A stretch of 20,697 nt of DNA, from the IMG/VR virus record IMGVR_UViG_3300020452_000896, positions 1-20,697 of that record; one strand, given 5' to 3'. Each line of letters begins with the position of its first letter. Position 1 is the first letter of the stretch. Shown piece by piece: positions 9,401 to 15,500 of this stretch. This DNA is from a virus. Both the position numbers and the translations under genes were made by a program. The notes under the pieces were generated by a model. That model had not been told where the DNA came from. It searched no databases and worked only from the letters and a program-made list of their open reading frames with translations.

Positions 9401-10923
9401 GTGATAAAGTGGATGTATTCTTCTATAAAGGAGAAGAGGGTGTTGATATTGAGATAGTTGATGTAAATGAAACTGTAAAAGTTGGTGATGATATTCAACT
9501 TATCAAGCATCCAGACTTCTTAGATCCAGATGTAGAACCATTTACAGAAACTCAAGAATCTACAAGACCAGTTAAAGCAATATTAGGATCTGATTTAGTT
9601 GAAACAACAATCTATACGGGTATTGGAATAACAGAATTCTATGCTAAACCATTAGATTGGACTAAGCAAAAGACTGATGTTTGGATTAAAGGAGATCTAA
9701 TCTCAAAATCAAGAGAACAATTAGAACCACAAATCTATCCAACAGCAAAGATTATTGCAAGTATTGGATCTACTACAGGAACTACTGTTGAGGAAACTGA
9801 TGGAATATTTGTAGATGATGCTGAAGCATTCTTCTATGAAGAAGCACCATTACATCTTAAAGTGGAAGATAGATATGGAGTTTCTATCGAATCTGTTGAC
9901 GCATTATTACTACCTCCTGCCAATTTTGTGGGTGCTGCAATTACTGCAATAGTAAGTAATAAGGGTGATATTGAGTCATTAGTAATCAACGAAGCAGGTA
10001 GTGGATATGTTGGTGCTGCTATTACATTATCAATTGCTGCTCCAGTTGGAGTTGGTATTGGAACCACTGAAAGAAATAAGTATGCAGTTACTGGAATTTC
10101 AACTTTTGCAGAAGCAAATGCTACAGTAACTGGTGGGAAAATTACTGGATATAACATAACAAATATTGGTTTAGGTTATACTCATTCCAATCCACCACAA
10201 GTTGTAATACCTCAAGCATATTATGGATCTGAAAAGATATTGGAAATAAAGAATGTACAAGGATTTGCAGGTATTATCACTGGTATTTCTACATCAGCAG
10301 GAACAAATGGTCATCCATTGGCACTAAGATTTGCTTTCCGTGCAGACAAACCAACAACTGACTTGAAAGCAGGTCATTATGTGTATATTTCAAACACACC
10401 ATTCACTGTTGGTGGAGCACAAACTACTGCGGAATACTTACCATTTAATGACGGATCAATTCAACCAACCAATAACAGATTTATTGCTGGTATAGGTGGA
10501 GATCCAACTACATCTGTTGATAAGAATGATAATGAAATCATTGCAATTGGATCAGGGTTTATGGATAACATCTATAAGGTTTCTGAAATTGCACATACCT
10601 CTGGTGAAAATGGTGAAATTGTTTGTAACATCAAGAATACAAACGATGTTATTACTGGATTAGCTGCTACTGGGTTCCATGACGCAGGTGGAGTTAATAT
10701 AGATGAACCAACCAATATTGGTTTAACAACCACTTACGGAAAAATATCATGGGGTAGGTTATATAACGCTACTAGAGCAGAATCACCAATCTCTATAGGT
10801 GTTACTGGATTAACTGTTGACTCTGGATTAAGCACATTCCCAACAATTCAAAGAAGAAGCTATGCTAGATCTTCACTGAAAGGTTTAAGGAATACTGGTG
10901 CTATTAGAATTCAAATAAGTTAA
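1..10923 (+). CDS. Giant YHYH-domain virion protein, probably baseplate-associated (5' partial)
   Basis: The frame is open from base 1 to the TAA at 10921-10923, giving at least 3640 residues. The true start lies upstream of the window. The ATG at 202 is internal, because the codons before it encode a recognisable YHYH-family segment (GWAFDGNPIYGPFG at 97-138), continuing after it in NGRFCKTPEFPDGIYAYF (295-348) and YPYFIGNTYRS (403-435). The rest is beta-rich and modular: GGxGY-type motifs (628, 2551, 2776, 8800, 9979, 10150), H-x4-GD motifs (1345, 1681, 1864, 9028), an RG...EH module (5692-5949), two NGVxQTP modules (6154-6267, 9298-9441) and a Cys/YPR repeat array (6511-8860). I saw no signal peptide, membrane segment or catalytic motif apart from the YHYH remnant. 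It lies directly upstream of gp8, where T4 has gene 7 (1032 aa), so a baseplate wedge or peripheral baseplate role is inferred from position, not from similarity to gp7. A tail fibre is the alternative. I am sure it is a real structural gene and unsure of its exact role. Confidence 0.88.
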   Translation, partial: CNDEDLYFSLYGYNEDIANTFGDGGSAHSPIIGWAFDGNPIYGPFGFSAADELGPTVRLINPGYKLDMTKVENRPSGFDEGFFTDDYYFNSSGDLDVHNGRFCKTPEFPDGIYAYFAGVTTAMSGPNIGKLEPKYPYFIGNTYRSPFISSNTTLSHSFDFNSTSFARNTFPYKVGDPNANNDFIIESNERVRQLSRIESVTVGQIDGLQVLDGGSGYQVGDFTVFNNSGTSGSGLRGQVKSIAGLGVSSIETELQSFENVVFTWKNNTEVQAHYLPFIELNDKDVISVSGLSSSIVNLTDSFSVGISTNRIGLAQSMTSNAVVDGRVDDIYVNVIPDTVSIGSTLKIDQDELLKVLNIFNMGSILRVKRFGPGIAHTYGSDIDILNSHISIPVKTKQFESKLNDKVYFNAKHSVGTGVTVGGGITKEYKIGDTISEVAIPTRAIYLPNHPFKTGQKLIFSKRGTANSLIVGDTEEAVLNFSLPNVTTDRSTVYAINKGQNYVGLVTQVGAATTSEGLFFKGNESDDYEYLLESTFDQVIGDIDKIVSKVTTKIAIANTESHNLSNGDVVTLNVIPNTVVGVGSTAPLSLIYNEEHELILVNRVGFTSAGINTARNSITIQDHGYSTGDKVFYDSNYAHADAVGGLSTSSSYFVYELNRNEFSVAKTLKDVQVDPPLLIGISSTGAVDHTVSAINPQIDVIKNSKLTFNVSDASLFGYQLKVFYDQKFKNEFISAQDDNNFNVSGVGTVGVGTESTISLAFSKTTPSRLYYTLEKSGYISTADTTIPNYSEINFVDSAYSGDYKIFGITSDTFKISPRSIPELLTYKEDQCDTIEYATESRTVFGPVKEIKVISTGFDYKQLPKFSSIVSLNGKNANVVALSTSVGRINNVRIVDIGYEYSSDKTLSPEAFVSPVVRIDNLDSIVSVTVTDGGNEYLSAPDIIVYDSESDVVVDDTSLLAKVPNQTISEVEVIAPVQGLNSVNHKIITINNSNGIGINSMEGGGSGIVTCTLETPIGGFRVAPFATGDEVFVEGIELFGEAGIGTQSNVSVGVATGGDGYNSSNYQFRFFKVQDFVNSDPAVLKYTITGLTTNPGIAKTFQSGYASIINKNNYPILESVQERGSFIINEPILVKESNTFLSKDLVVADTREDFIKVDGTFRLKVGHRIKGETSNVSATVVSLTENKARFEVDYANRQEYGWIDDSGKLNEDIQVIPDNDYYQNLSYSVKSPITWDQFVDPVNRLVHPSGLKNFADTSIETVVGNVGVGTSVSSVPSIVVDVMGERRVDTINNFDLAKDYDTRGKKSKFVTFENLKLTDYTKCKTNRVLLHDNISNKFSSKGLQDLFTEIEEIDTNFARYLIQVIDADTNDAQLSDLVVLTTTNNAFLVEKSSDWTYEKLGDFEAVSDTFQRKTLNFNPVERYDRDHDIKIYKTDFTTNAVVDGIDTIGSIDFKASNVKVAIADTDSNNVVSGFTTTILAQFDHTDFNGLFATVVLQDDITKDLNYGEIIVDFDGTNLYYTESYIDTLNISYSSSQVGVLTARFDSGTVYLECENQTKQVINVSSNVVGLGTTTAGIGTYRFAVPGQPVGAERSGRLESTYHTGTSTPILVTRTQKDIDSSVKSYVRVSNEIGGSAMHQIISIQDGDNTTTIQYPFTGATTSGLGTFGTVENGIYNDLNFYPDTSETTLIEVQAYNEVFNTENDFANEPSSLKYGPLEKSIFLSSYDGVNGTRANKVNFDLTFEGTPIYSKTFNPADLTLEETKFNIPNHFFNNNEEITYIAGSTFVGIGSTAVSIGSTANNVGVVTDIMPSTVYVKAIDANTIELYTQKAYITSGLPVKVTGVGEGNSHKFEMTRKLSKTVIGLDGIIQQPITYTAIEHNLVGLITSGTPQFVLSGISSIQPRDVLKVGPEYMKVEQIGFSSLPQGTINKSDDIAAGICTLPVVRVRRGSLGIGATEHADGSEARVHRGSFNIVDSTAWFLDPPKGNTRERRNITNLPYVRAEFSGRTFLRQNYTTNMVFDDISDNFTGIGRTYTMTVGGANTVTGVGLGNGVLFINGVFQTPLTVNNAGNNYEFEQDTNVGVSSVVFTGISSENGQMMQSEFDINQNQLPRGGLIVSMGSTPGLGYAPLVGAKVRLDIENNTNLFAAGSITNVVGVGTSARYNIGIQTAAYDNTTGIITVTTNKVHGFGLGSPNTVKLKGLEFKCPTYAVGTPTTGTTYNPTTGLLTIKIAGHKLTTGDSIKIDKEGLTFSCTYGSGGNGSYPRSTDPAYDKYLTVTVVDADTFTVNVLLGISPTNTDTHTFVSALTDCIRSLNYVGVTTSLFQDERPDAKDKEKPLQLVGIVSERSFEVKVGMSTIPHIYHGGGFAYEFWNDLTMGSGYREPVAIGVTDILYEHKFVSSDDNAVTANTGTQYTPSTVDYYSASGELVLTVGTHNLQAATEHTADSVAYNASTGKITVTIAGHPFVNGDLVKIKDHSIALKCEMDNYGSVHTYPRPSDPISGKWVSVTNKTVNTFKLDVGTSPEVTFTPTDVDYDPVTGLMEMHIGSHTLSPGTSIKIATNSLGFTCDVDNNTSTKTYPRSSDPYNNTAINIESVTDTTITVQVLAAQPSTNTTRHTFVSAVSNCISTGGNYTHQFDSVVTGGILKASNTVTILDESLTFTCDRDNHRSNHPYPRTTDPASGVTLGVERIANNSFTVNVGTGGGGGREAVVEAKVSTNKHKFVSSSAGSVTIGSGGVLTPTNAKYDPATGELIIVKSSHGVGGASTITPSNVAYNQVTGVLTVTKNNHGFVINDKILIEDNSLTFTCTKDGNVTKHHYPRPTDYASGRWLFITNATINTFRVNVNPNPSLEKYPHTFIQPAINGCIQKSNEYITIAGGSLVFTCEQDQHQTLHPYPRSTDPIFANQVPVGKATADTFRVMVGKSPAGTGGALSLVVKNGGGKYVNPELDIPDPIYENMPVVGISRLGIGKTTDTGNNLLMNVAVGAARTNVGAARSMFEISEFQIARAGHSFKIGDKFKPQGLVTDKRLQKPIQEFELEVVETFNDYYSSWQFGELDFIDSIALMQTGSRRRFPLFFNGQLLSFEIDEESALSDQIDLNAVLLIFVNGVLQTPNVSYQFEGGTTFTFTEAPMASDKVDVFFYKGEEGVDIEIVDVNETVKVGDDIQLIKHPDFLDPDVEPFTETQESTRPVKAILGSDLVETTIYTGIGITEFYAKPLDWTKQKTDVWIKGDLISKSREQLEPQIYPTAKIIASIGSTTGTTVEETDGIFVDDAEAFFYEEAPLHLKVEDRYGVSIESVDALLLPPANFVGAAITAIVSNKGDIESLVINEAGSGYVGAAITLSIAAPVGVGIGTTERNKYAVTGISTFAEANATVTGGKITGYNITNIGLGYTHSNPPQVVIPQAYYGSEKILEIKNVQGFAGIITGISTSAGTNGHPLALRFAFRADKPTTDLKAGHYVYISNTPFTVGGAQTTAEYLPFNDGSIQPTNNRFIAGIGGDPTTSVDKNDNEIIAIGSGFMDNIYKVSEIAHTSGENGEIVCNIKNTNDVITGLAATGFHDAGGVNIDEPTNIGLTTTYGKISWGRLYNATRAESPISIGVTGLTVDSGLSTFPTIQRRSYARSSLKGLRNTGAIRIQIS
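6511..8860 (+). repeat. Array of about six diverged Cys/YPR protein repeats within the giant gene
   Basis: Six units share the order: Y-(N/D)-P-x-TG-x-L-T strand, H-x4-GD turn, (L/I)xFxC, a polar D/N/H-rich stretch, YPR-(S/P/T)-(S/T)-D, T-F-x-V-x-V, and often HTFVSAxxxCI. Approximate spans are 6655-6940, 7339-7578, 7594-7890, 7894-8202, 8311-8607 and 8608-8860, preceded by a degenerate unit at 6511-6654. YPR cores read YPRSTDP, YPRPSDP, YPRSSDP, YPRTTDP, YPRPTDY and YPRSTDP. The unit at 7894 has lost the Y-x-P-x-TG strand, and the units at 7339 and 8311 are preceded by an extra copy of it (about 7255 and 8233). Ten of the 18 cysteines in the visible protein fall in this 2.3-kb stretch. DNA identity between units is low, so these are old protein-level duplications. 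Disulfides or metal binding are possible but unproven. Confidence 0.85.
8950..8986 (+). repeat. 16-bp direct repeat, in-frame seven-codon tandem duplication
   Basis: The 16-mer GTTGGTGCTGCTAGAA occurs at 8950-8965 and again at 8971-8986, a period of 21 bp. It encodes two copies of VGAAR-x-x (VGAARTN then VGAARSM). The perfect DNA identity, unlike the diverged neighbouring repeats, suggests a recent slippage-type duplication that kept the frame. Confidence 0.85.
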
Positions 10924-10937
10924 TCAATAAAAATGAC

Positions 10938-10945
10938 TATAAATA
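10938..10945 (+). promoter_or_regulatory. T4-type late promoter (TATAAATA) upstream of gp8
   Basis: The octamer TATAAATA is an exact match to the T4 late promoter element, which is read by the phage sigma factor gp55 with the sliding clamp gp45. It sits in the 48-bp spacer between the giant gene and gp8, the only real intergenic gap in the window. By T4 spacing the transcript would start near 10951, giving a leader of about 20 bases before the gp8 ATG. By eye I found no other exact copy on the + strand, only TATAAATG inside genes (near 17285 and 20093). Confidence 0.8.
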
Positions 10946-10971
10946 AAGAAAAAAAGTCTTAGTTAATAAAA

Positions 10972-12543
10972 ATGTCTGCAATTGTTACTGATCAGTTTAG
11001 AATTCTTAATGCGAATAACTTTGTAGAATCAGTAGAATCTGATAACAATTCATACTATGTTTTTATAGGATTGCCAAATCCAACTACGGTTGGTTATGGA
11101 AGAGATTCTAATTGGAATACAAATACACCAGATCCTGTCGATAATTTTTCTCGTCATGCTCATGTTGGCGATACTATGATGTATGGCAAGAAGATTTCTT
11201 CTGCAAACATTAGGAGAATTATTAGAAGAGTTGATTGGACTGCTGGTAATAGATATGAAATTTATAGGGATGATTACAGTGTAAGTAGTCCAAGTCCTAT
11301 AAAAGAATCTAGTCGATTATATGGTGCAAATTATTATGTAATGAATTCAGATTTCAAAGTTTATCTTTGCATATCTAATGGTTCAACTGGAGAAAATTTA
11401 AAAGGTAATATTTCTCAAGACGAACCAACATTTACTGATTTGGAACCTTCTAGAGCTGGTACTAGTGGTGATGGTTATGTTTGGAAATATTTGTATACTG
11501 TTTCTCCAGCAGACATACTTAAATTTGATTCAACAGAATATATCACAGTTCCTAATAGTTGGGCAACTAGCACAGACTCTCAAATTAGAAATATAAGAGA
11601 GAATGGTGATTCTACTGTAAATAATAATCAAATTAAACATGTTTATATTGATAATGCAGGTGGTAAATATGCTGATGGATTAGGACAAGAAGTTAAAATT
11701 GTTGGTGATGGAGTTGGTGCTAAAGCAAGAGTTGATATTGTATCTGGTGTAGTTAAAGATGTTACTGTAAGTTCTGGTGGTAAAGATTACAGTTATGCTC
11801 TTGTAGATCTAGGTGCTTTACAAGACACTCAGCACCCATCAAATCAAAGAGCAAAACTTGTTCCTATCATCCCACCATCTCTTGGTCATGGATATGACAT
11901 TTACACAGAACTTGGTACTGATAAGGTTCTGATATATGCAAGATTTGATGATTCTACAAAAGATTTCCCAACAGATACTAAGTTTGCTCAAGTAGGTATT
12001 GTAAAAAATCCAACTCAGGTTGGAACTGCTAATACCTTTACAGGAACTACTTTTTCATCTTTGAATGCATTTAAGTTCAAAAATGTTACAGGTACACCAA
12101 CTATAGGTGAGGAAATAACACAAAATGTTACTGATAGTAATGGTGATGCACAGAAAGCAAGTGCTTATGTTGCTTCATATGATAAAGAAACTCAAGTTAT
12201 GAAGTATTTTAGAGATAGATCTCTAAATTATACATCAACTAATGATCAAACTGATTATGCTGGTATCTCTACATCAGGTCAAATATATCCATTTGAATCT
12301 AGTGCTAATGCTGTTAAAGGAACTAGTTCTACTTTCTCAGGAACTATTGATACTGGATTTAGTGGAATTAGTACAAATCCCTCTGGAACAAAATTAATTA
12401 ATTTAGAAACTACCTTCAATGAAGGGTTATCTAAACCTGAGATAAATAAAGGATCGGGGGAAATTGTTTATCTTGACAATAGACCTTCGATTGCTCGAAA
12501 TACTCGACAAAAAGAAGACGTTAAAATCATCCTGGAATTCTAA
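10972..12543 (+). CDS. gp8: Baseplate wedge protein gp8
   Basis: This is a 523-aa homolog of T4 gp8, a dimeric structural component of the baseplate wedge. Three regions match the T4 protein as I remember it. The N-terminus AIVTDQFRI (residues 3-11) corresponds to T4 AIVTSKFR. GDGYVWKYLYTV (166-177) corresponds to GDGYVWEYLFEI and is followed by EYITVP against EYIVVP. The C-terminus GEIVYLDNRP (496-505), ending KIILEF, corresponds to GEMIYMENRP ending NILFTF. The start fits this alignment and lies 27 bp after the late promoter. No strong Shine-Dalgarno is visible; the leader is A-rich. The protein is about 190 residues longer than T4 gp8. The extra length lies between the central and C-terminal blocks and includes a pair of GGxGY-type motifs (about 224-280) and a region around 345-490. 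It follows the giant YHYH gene and precedes the DUF4815-like gene by 5 bp, so gp8 and the next gene are probably co-transcribed. Confidence 0.93.
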   Translation: MSAIVTDQFRILNANNFVESVESDNNSYYVFIGLPNPTTVGYGRDSNWNTNTPDPVDNFSRHAHVGDTMMYGKKISSANIRRIIRRVDWTAGNRYEIYRDDYSVSSPSPIKESSRLYGANYYVMNSDFKVYLCISNGSTGENLKGNISQDEPTFTDLEPSRAGTSGDGYVWKYLYTVSPADILKFDSTEYITVPNSWATSTDSQIRNIRENGDSTVNNNQIKHVYIDNAGGKYADGLGQEVKIVGDGVGAKARVDIVSGVVKDVTVSSGGKDYSYALVDLGALQDTQHPSNQRAKLVPIIPPSLGHGYDIYTELGTDKVLIYARFDDSTKDFPTDTKFAQVGIVKNPTQVGTANTFTGTTFSSLNAFKFKNVTGTPTIGEEITQNVTDSNGDAQKASAYVASYDKETQVMKYFRDRSLNYTSTNDQTDYAGISTSGQIYPFESSANAVKGTSSTFSGTIDTGFSGISTNPSGTKLINLETTFNEGLSKPEINKGSGEIVYLDNRPSIARNTRQKEDVKIILEF

Positions 12544-12548
12544 AGAAA

Positions 12549-15500
12549 ATGCCACAAAAGACTAACTTAAATATAAGTCCTTATTATGATGATTTTGATA
12601 AGGCAGATAACTTTTATAAGGTTCTGTTTAAACCTGGATATCCAGTTCAAGCAAGAGAATTAACAGGTTTGCAATCAATATTGCAAAACCAATTAGAATC
12701 ATTCGGAAGTCATATTTTTAAAGAAGGATCAATGGTTATTCCTGGTGGAGTAACTTATGATAGTACATATTTTGCAGTAAAAGTAAATCCAGATCATTTA
12801 GGTATTGATATTACTGTATATCTTGATGCAATAATTAATAATAATGATGGTAAGGGAACTTTAGTCCGTGGACAAAATTCTCAAATAGTAGGAACTATTA
12901 AAAATTATATCTTACCACCATCTGAAGGTGTTGATGATATCACTCTTTTTGTTAAATACAAATCATCTGGAGATAGTAAAGAAAGTACACCATTTCCAAA
13001 TGAAGAGATATTAACACTTGAAGAGAATATTACATATGGTAATACTACATTAAATACAGGAGAATCTGTTTTAACCTTAGTATCTGAAGATGCTACTGCT
13101 ATTGGATCTGCTGCTGGTGTTGATAATGGTGTATATTTTATAAGAGGTACATTTGTAGATGTAAGTAAGTCCCTTGTTGTACTTGAACCTTATAATAATA
13201 AACCATCATATAGAGTTGGATTTGAAGTATTAGAGCAAGTTATTAATGCTAATGACGACCAATCACTTAATGATAATGCTAAAGGATTTACTAATTTTGC
13301 TGCACCTGGTGCAGATAGATTTAGAATATCAGTTAAGTTAACTAAAAAAGCATTATTAGATTATAATGATACTAATTTTGTAGAATTATTAAGAGTAAGA
13401 AATGGTGAAATAAAGAAATTAGAGGATAAGTCTGTATATTCAGAGATTAAAAAATATTTTGCTAAAAGAACATATGATGAATCTGGTAACTACGCAGTAA
13501 ATCCATTCAGAGTAAATATTCAAAATTCATTGAATGATGAGATTGGTTCTGATGGATTATATGTAGAGGGACAAAAAACTGATGAAGGTAATGATCCTTC
13601 AGAAGATACAATGTGCGTTAAACTGTCACCAGGAACTGCATATGTTAGAGGATTTGATGTAAATCTACCAGGAACAACTGTTTTAGATATAGACAAACCA
13701 AGAGATACAAAGAGTATTAAGTCATCACCTATTCCATTTAGAATGGGTAGTTTGTTAAGAGTTAATAATGCTCATGGATCTCCATATATTAATATTGGAT
13801 CATCTGAGAGTGGTGGTGCTAATACCATAGGTCTTTATAGTAGAAGAATAAGATCAGTAGAAGCACAAAGTCAGTCTACTGATACTCATGGAGCAAAAGT
13901 TGGTGAGGCTCGTGTTTATTGGTATGGTGTTACTGATGGGGTTGCATCTGGTGGATTTCTTGAGTTCCAAGCAACTGTATGGGATCTATACCTATATGAT
14001 ATACAAACATATACCTATCTTGAAATAACTAATCCAGGTACAATTACTGATATTGCACCAATATCAACATATATTCGTGGTTTAAGTAGTGGAGCTACTG
14101 GTTATGTTGTTGGGACGAATGCAACTGAATTGGTATTATCACAAACATCAGGAACCTTTATTCAAGGAGAGCAGTTAAAATTTAATGAGCAGGATATAGC
14201 AGCAAATTCTTCAGTAATTAAAGTTACCAGTTATACTACAGATGATATTAAATCTGTATATCAAGATGCTAAGACACTTTCAAGTAATAAATTATTAACT
14301 CCATTTGCTGCTGATGCTATTCTATATGATAGAGTTCTACCAAATTTCTCTGGTTTTGATAAATTAGTAATTGTTGGAGACACTACTGGAGATAATGGAT
14401 CTGCAACATCACCAAAGAGAAGATTTTCTGGTCAAGTTGGAGTAAAAACTGATACTATTGTTGGATACACAACAGAAACTGAAGCACCTAAATTTGAAAC
14501 TTATAATAGAATAGATTCAATATCTGCTGATGGTAGTTCATTAGGACTTAAACCAGTAGGTATTGCAACTGGTGTTAATGAAGGAGAGATTTGTTCTGGT
14601 GTAACAACTTCTGGAATATTCCGTATTAAATCACCTAGAATTCTTAATTTTAATAATTCTGGATTATATGCTAAATTACCAAAGAGAAATGTTTCTACAG
14701 TTGATCTATCAAATTCAACTCTTTCAATATCTCGTCAGATAACAGGAAAGACAACTTCTGCTAGTGGTAGTGTTACATTAACAACTCAAGATGCTTTAGA
14801 TGGATCTGGAGATGGTGGTGCAATTGGTATTACAAGTGCTTTCTTTGAATCATTTGATCAAGAAAGATATTCTATCATTTATGATGTTGATGGAGCACCA
14901 GAAAAACTAAGTTCTGATAATGTTACTATTACTAATGATGGTAATGATTTAGTATTTACAGGTCTTTCTAGGAATAGTGCAAATGTTACTGTTAACACTA
15001 CATTAAGAAAAATAGGTCTTACCAGTAAATCTAAAGATTATAGTAGAAGTAATCAAGTAGAAGTAACTAGAACTGTAGGTGTATCAACTAACGGACAATT
15101 ATCTCAAAGTAAGTTTTATGGTTTACGAGTTGAAGATAAGGAAATATCATTAAATGTTCCCGATGTAGTAAAGATTCTTGCAATCTATGAGTCTAAAGAT
15201 GCAAATATTGCAAGTTTAGATACACTAACATTTGTAGAAGGATTGGAATTGAATACAAATTCAATTGTTGGAGAAAAAATTGTTGGTAAGACTAGTAGAG
15301 CAATAGGACAGATTGTAAATAGACCTGCTACTAATCAGATTGATTTTGTATACCTCAACGGAAATACATTCTCACCTGGTGAGACAGTTAATTTTAAAGA
15401 GTCTAATATAGAGGCAAATATTCAAAAAGTAGTTCCTGGAAACTATGTTAATAGAACATCTAATTATAGATTAGATAAGGGACATAAGAAACAGTATTCT

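Noticed and set aside
9834-10157. 107-codon minus-strand open frame, and other short minus-strand frames (such as 2946-3140, 8010-8231, 16743-16961)
   Set aside because: They lie wholly inside strongly supported + strand genes, have no recognisable motifs and reflect the composition of the opposite strand.
10755-10768. GTTATATAAC palindrome as an operator or regulatory site
   Set aside because: A ten-base AT palindrome inside a coding sequence is expected by chance at this base composition.
10924-10971. Transcription terminator after the giant gene
   Set aside because: The spacer is AT-rich but shows no GC stem followed by a T run.
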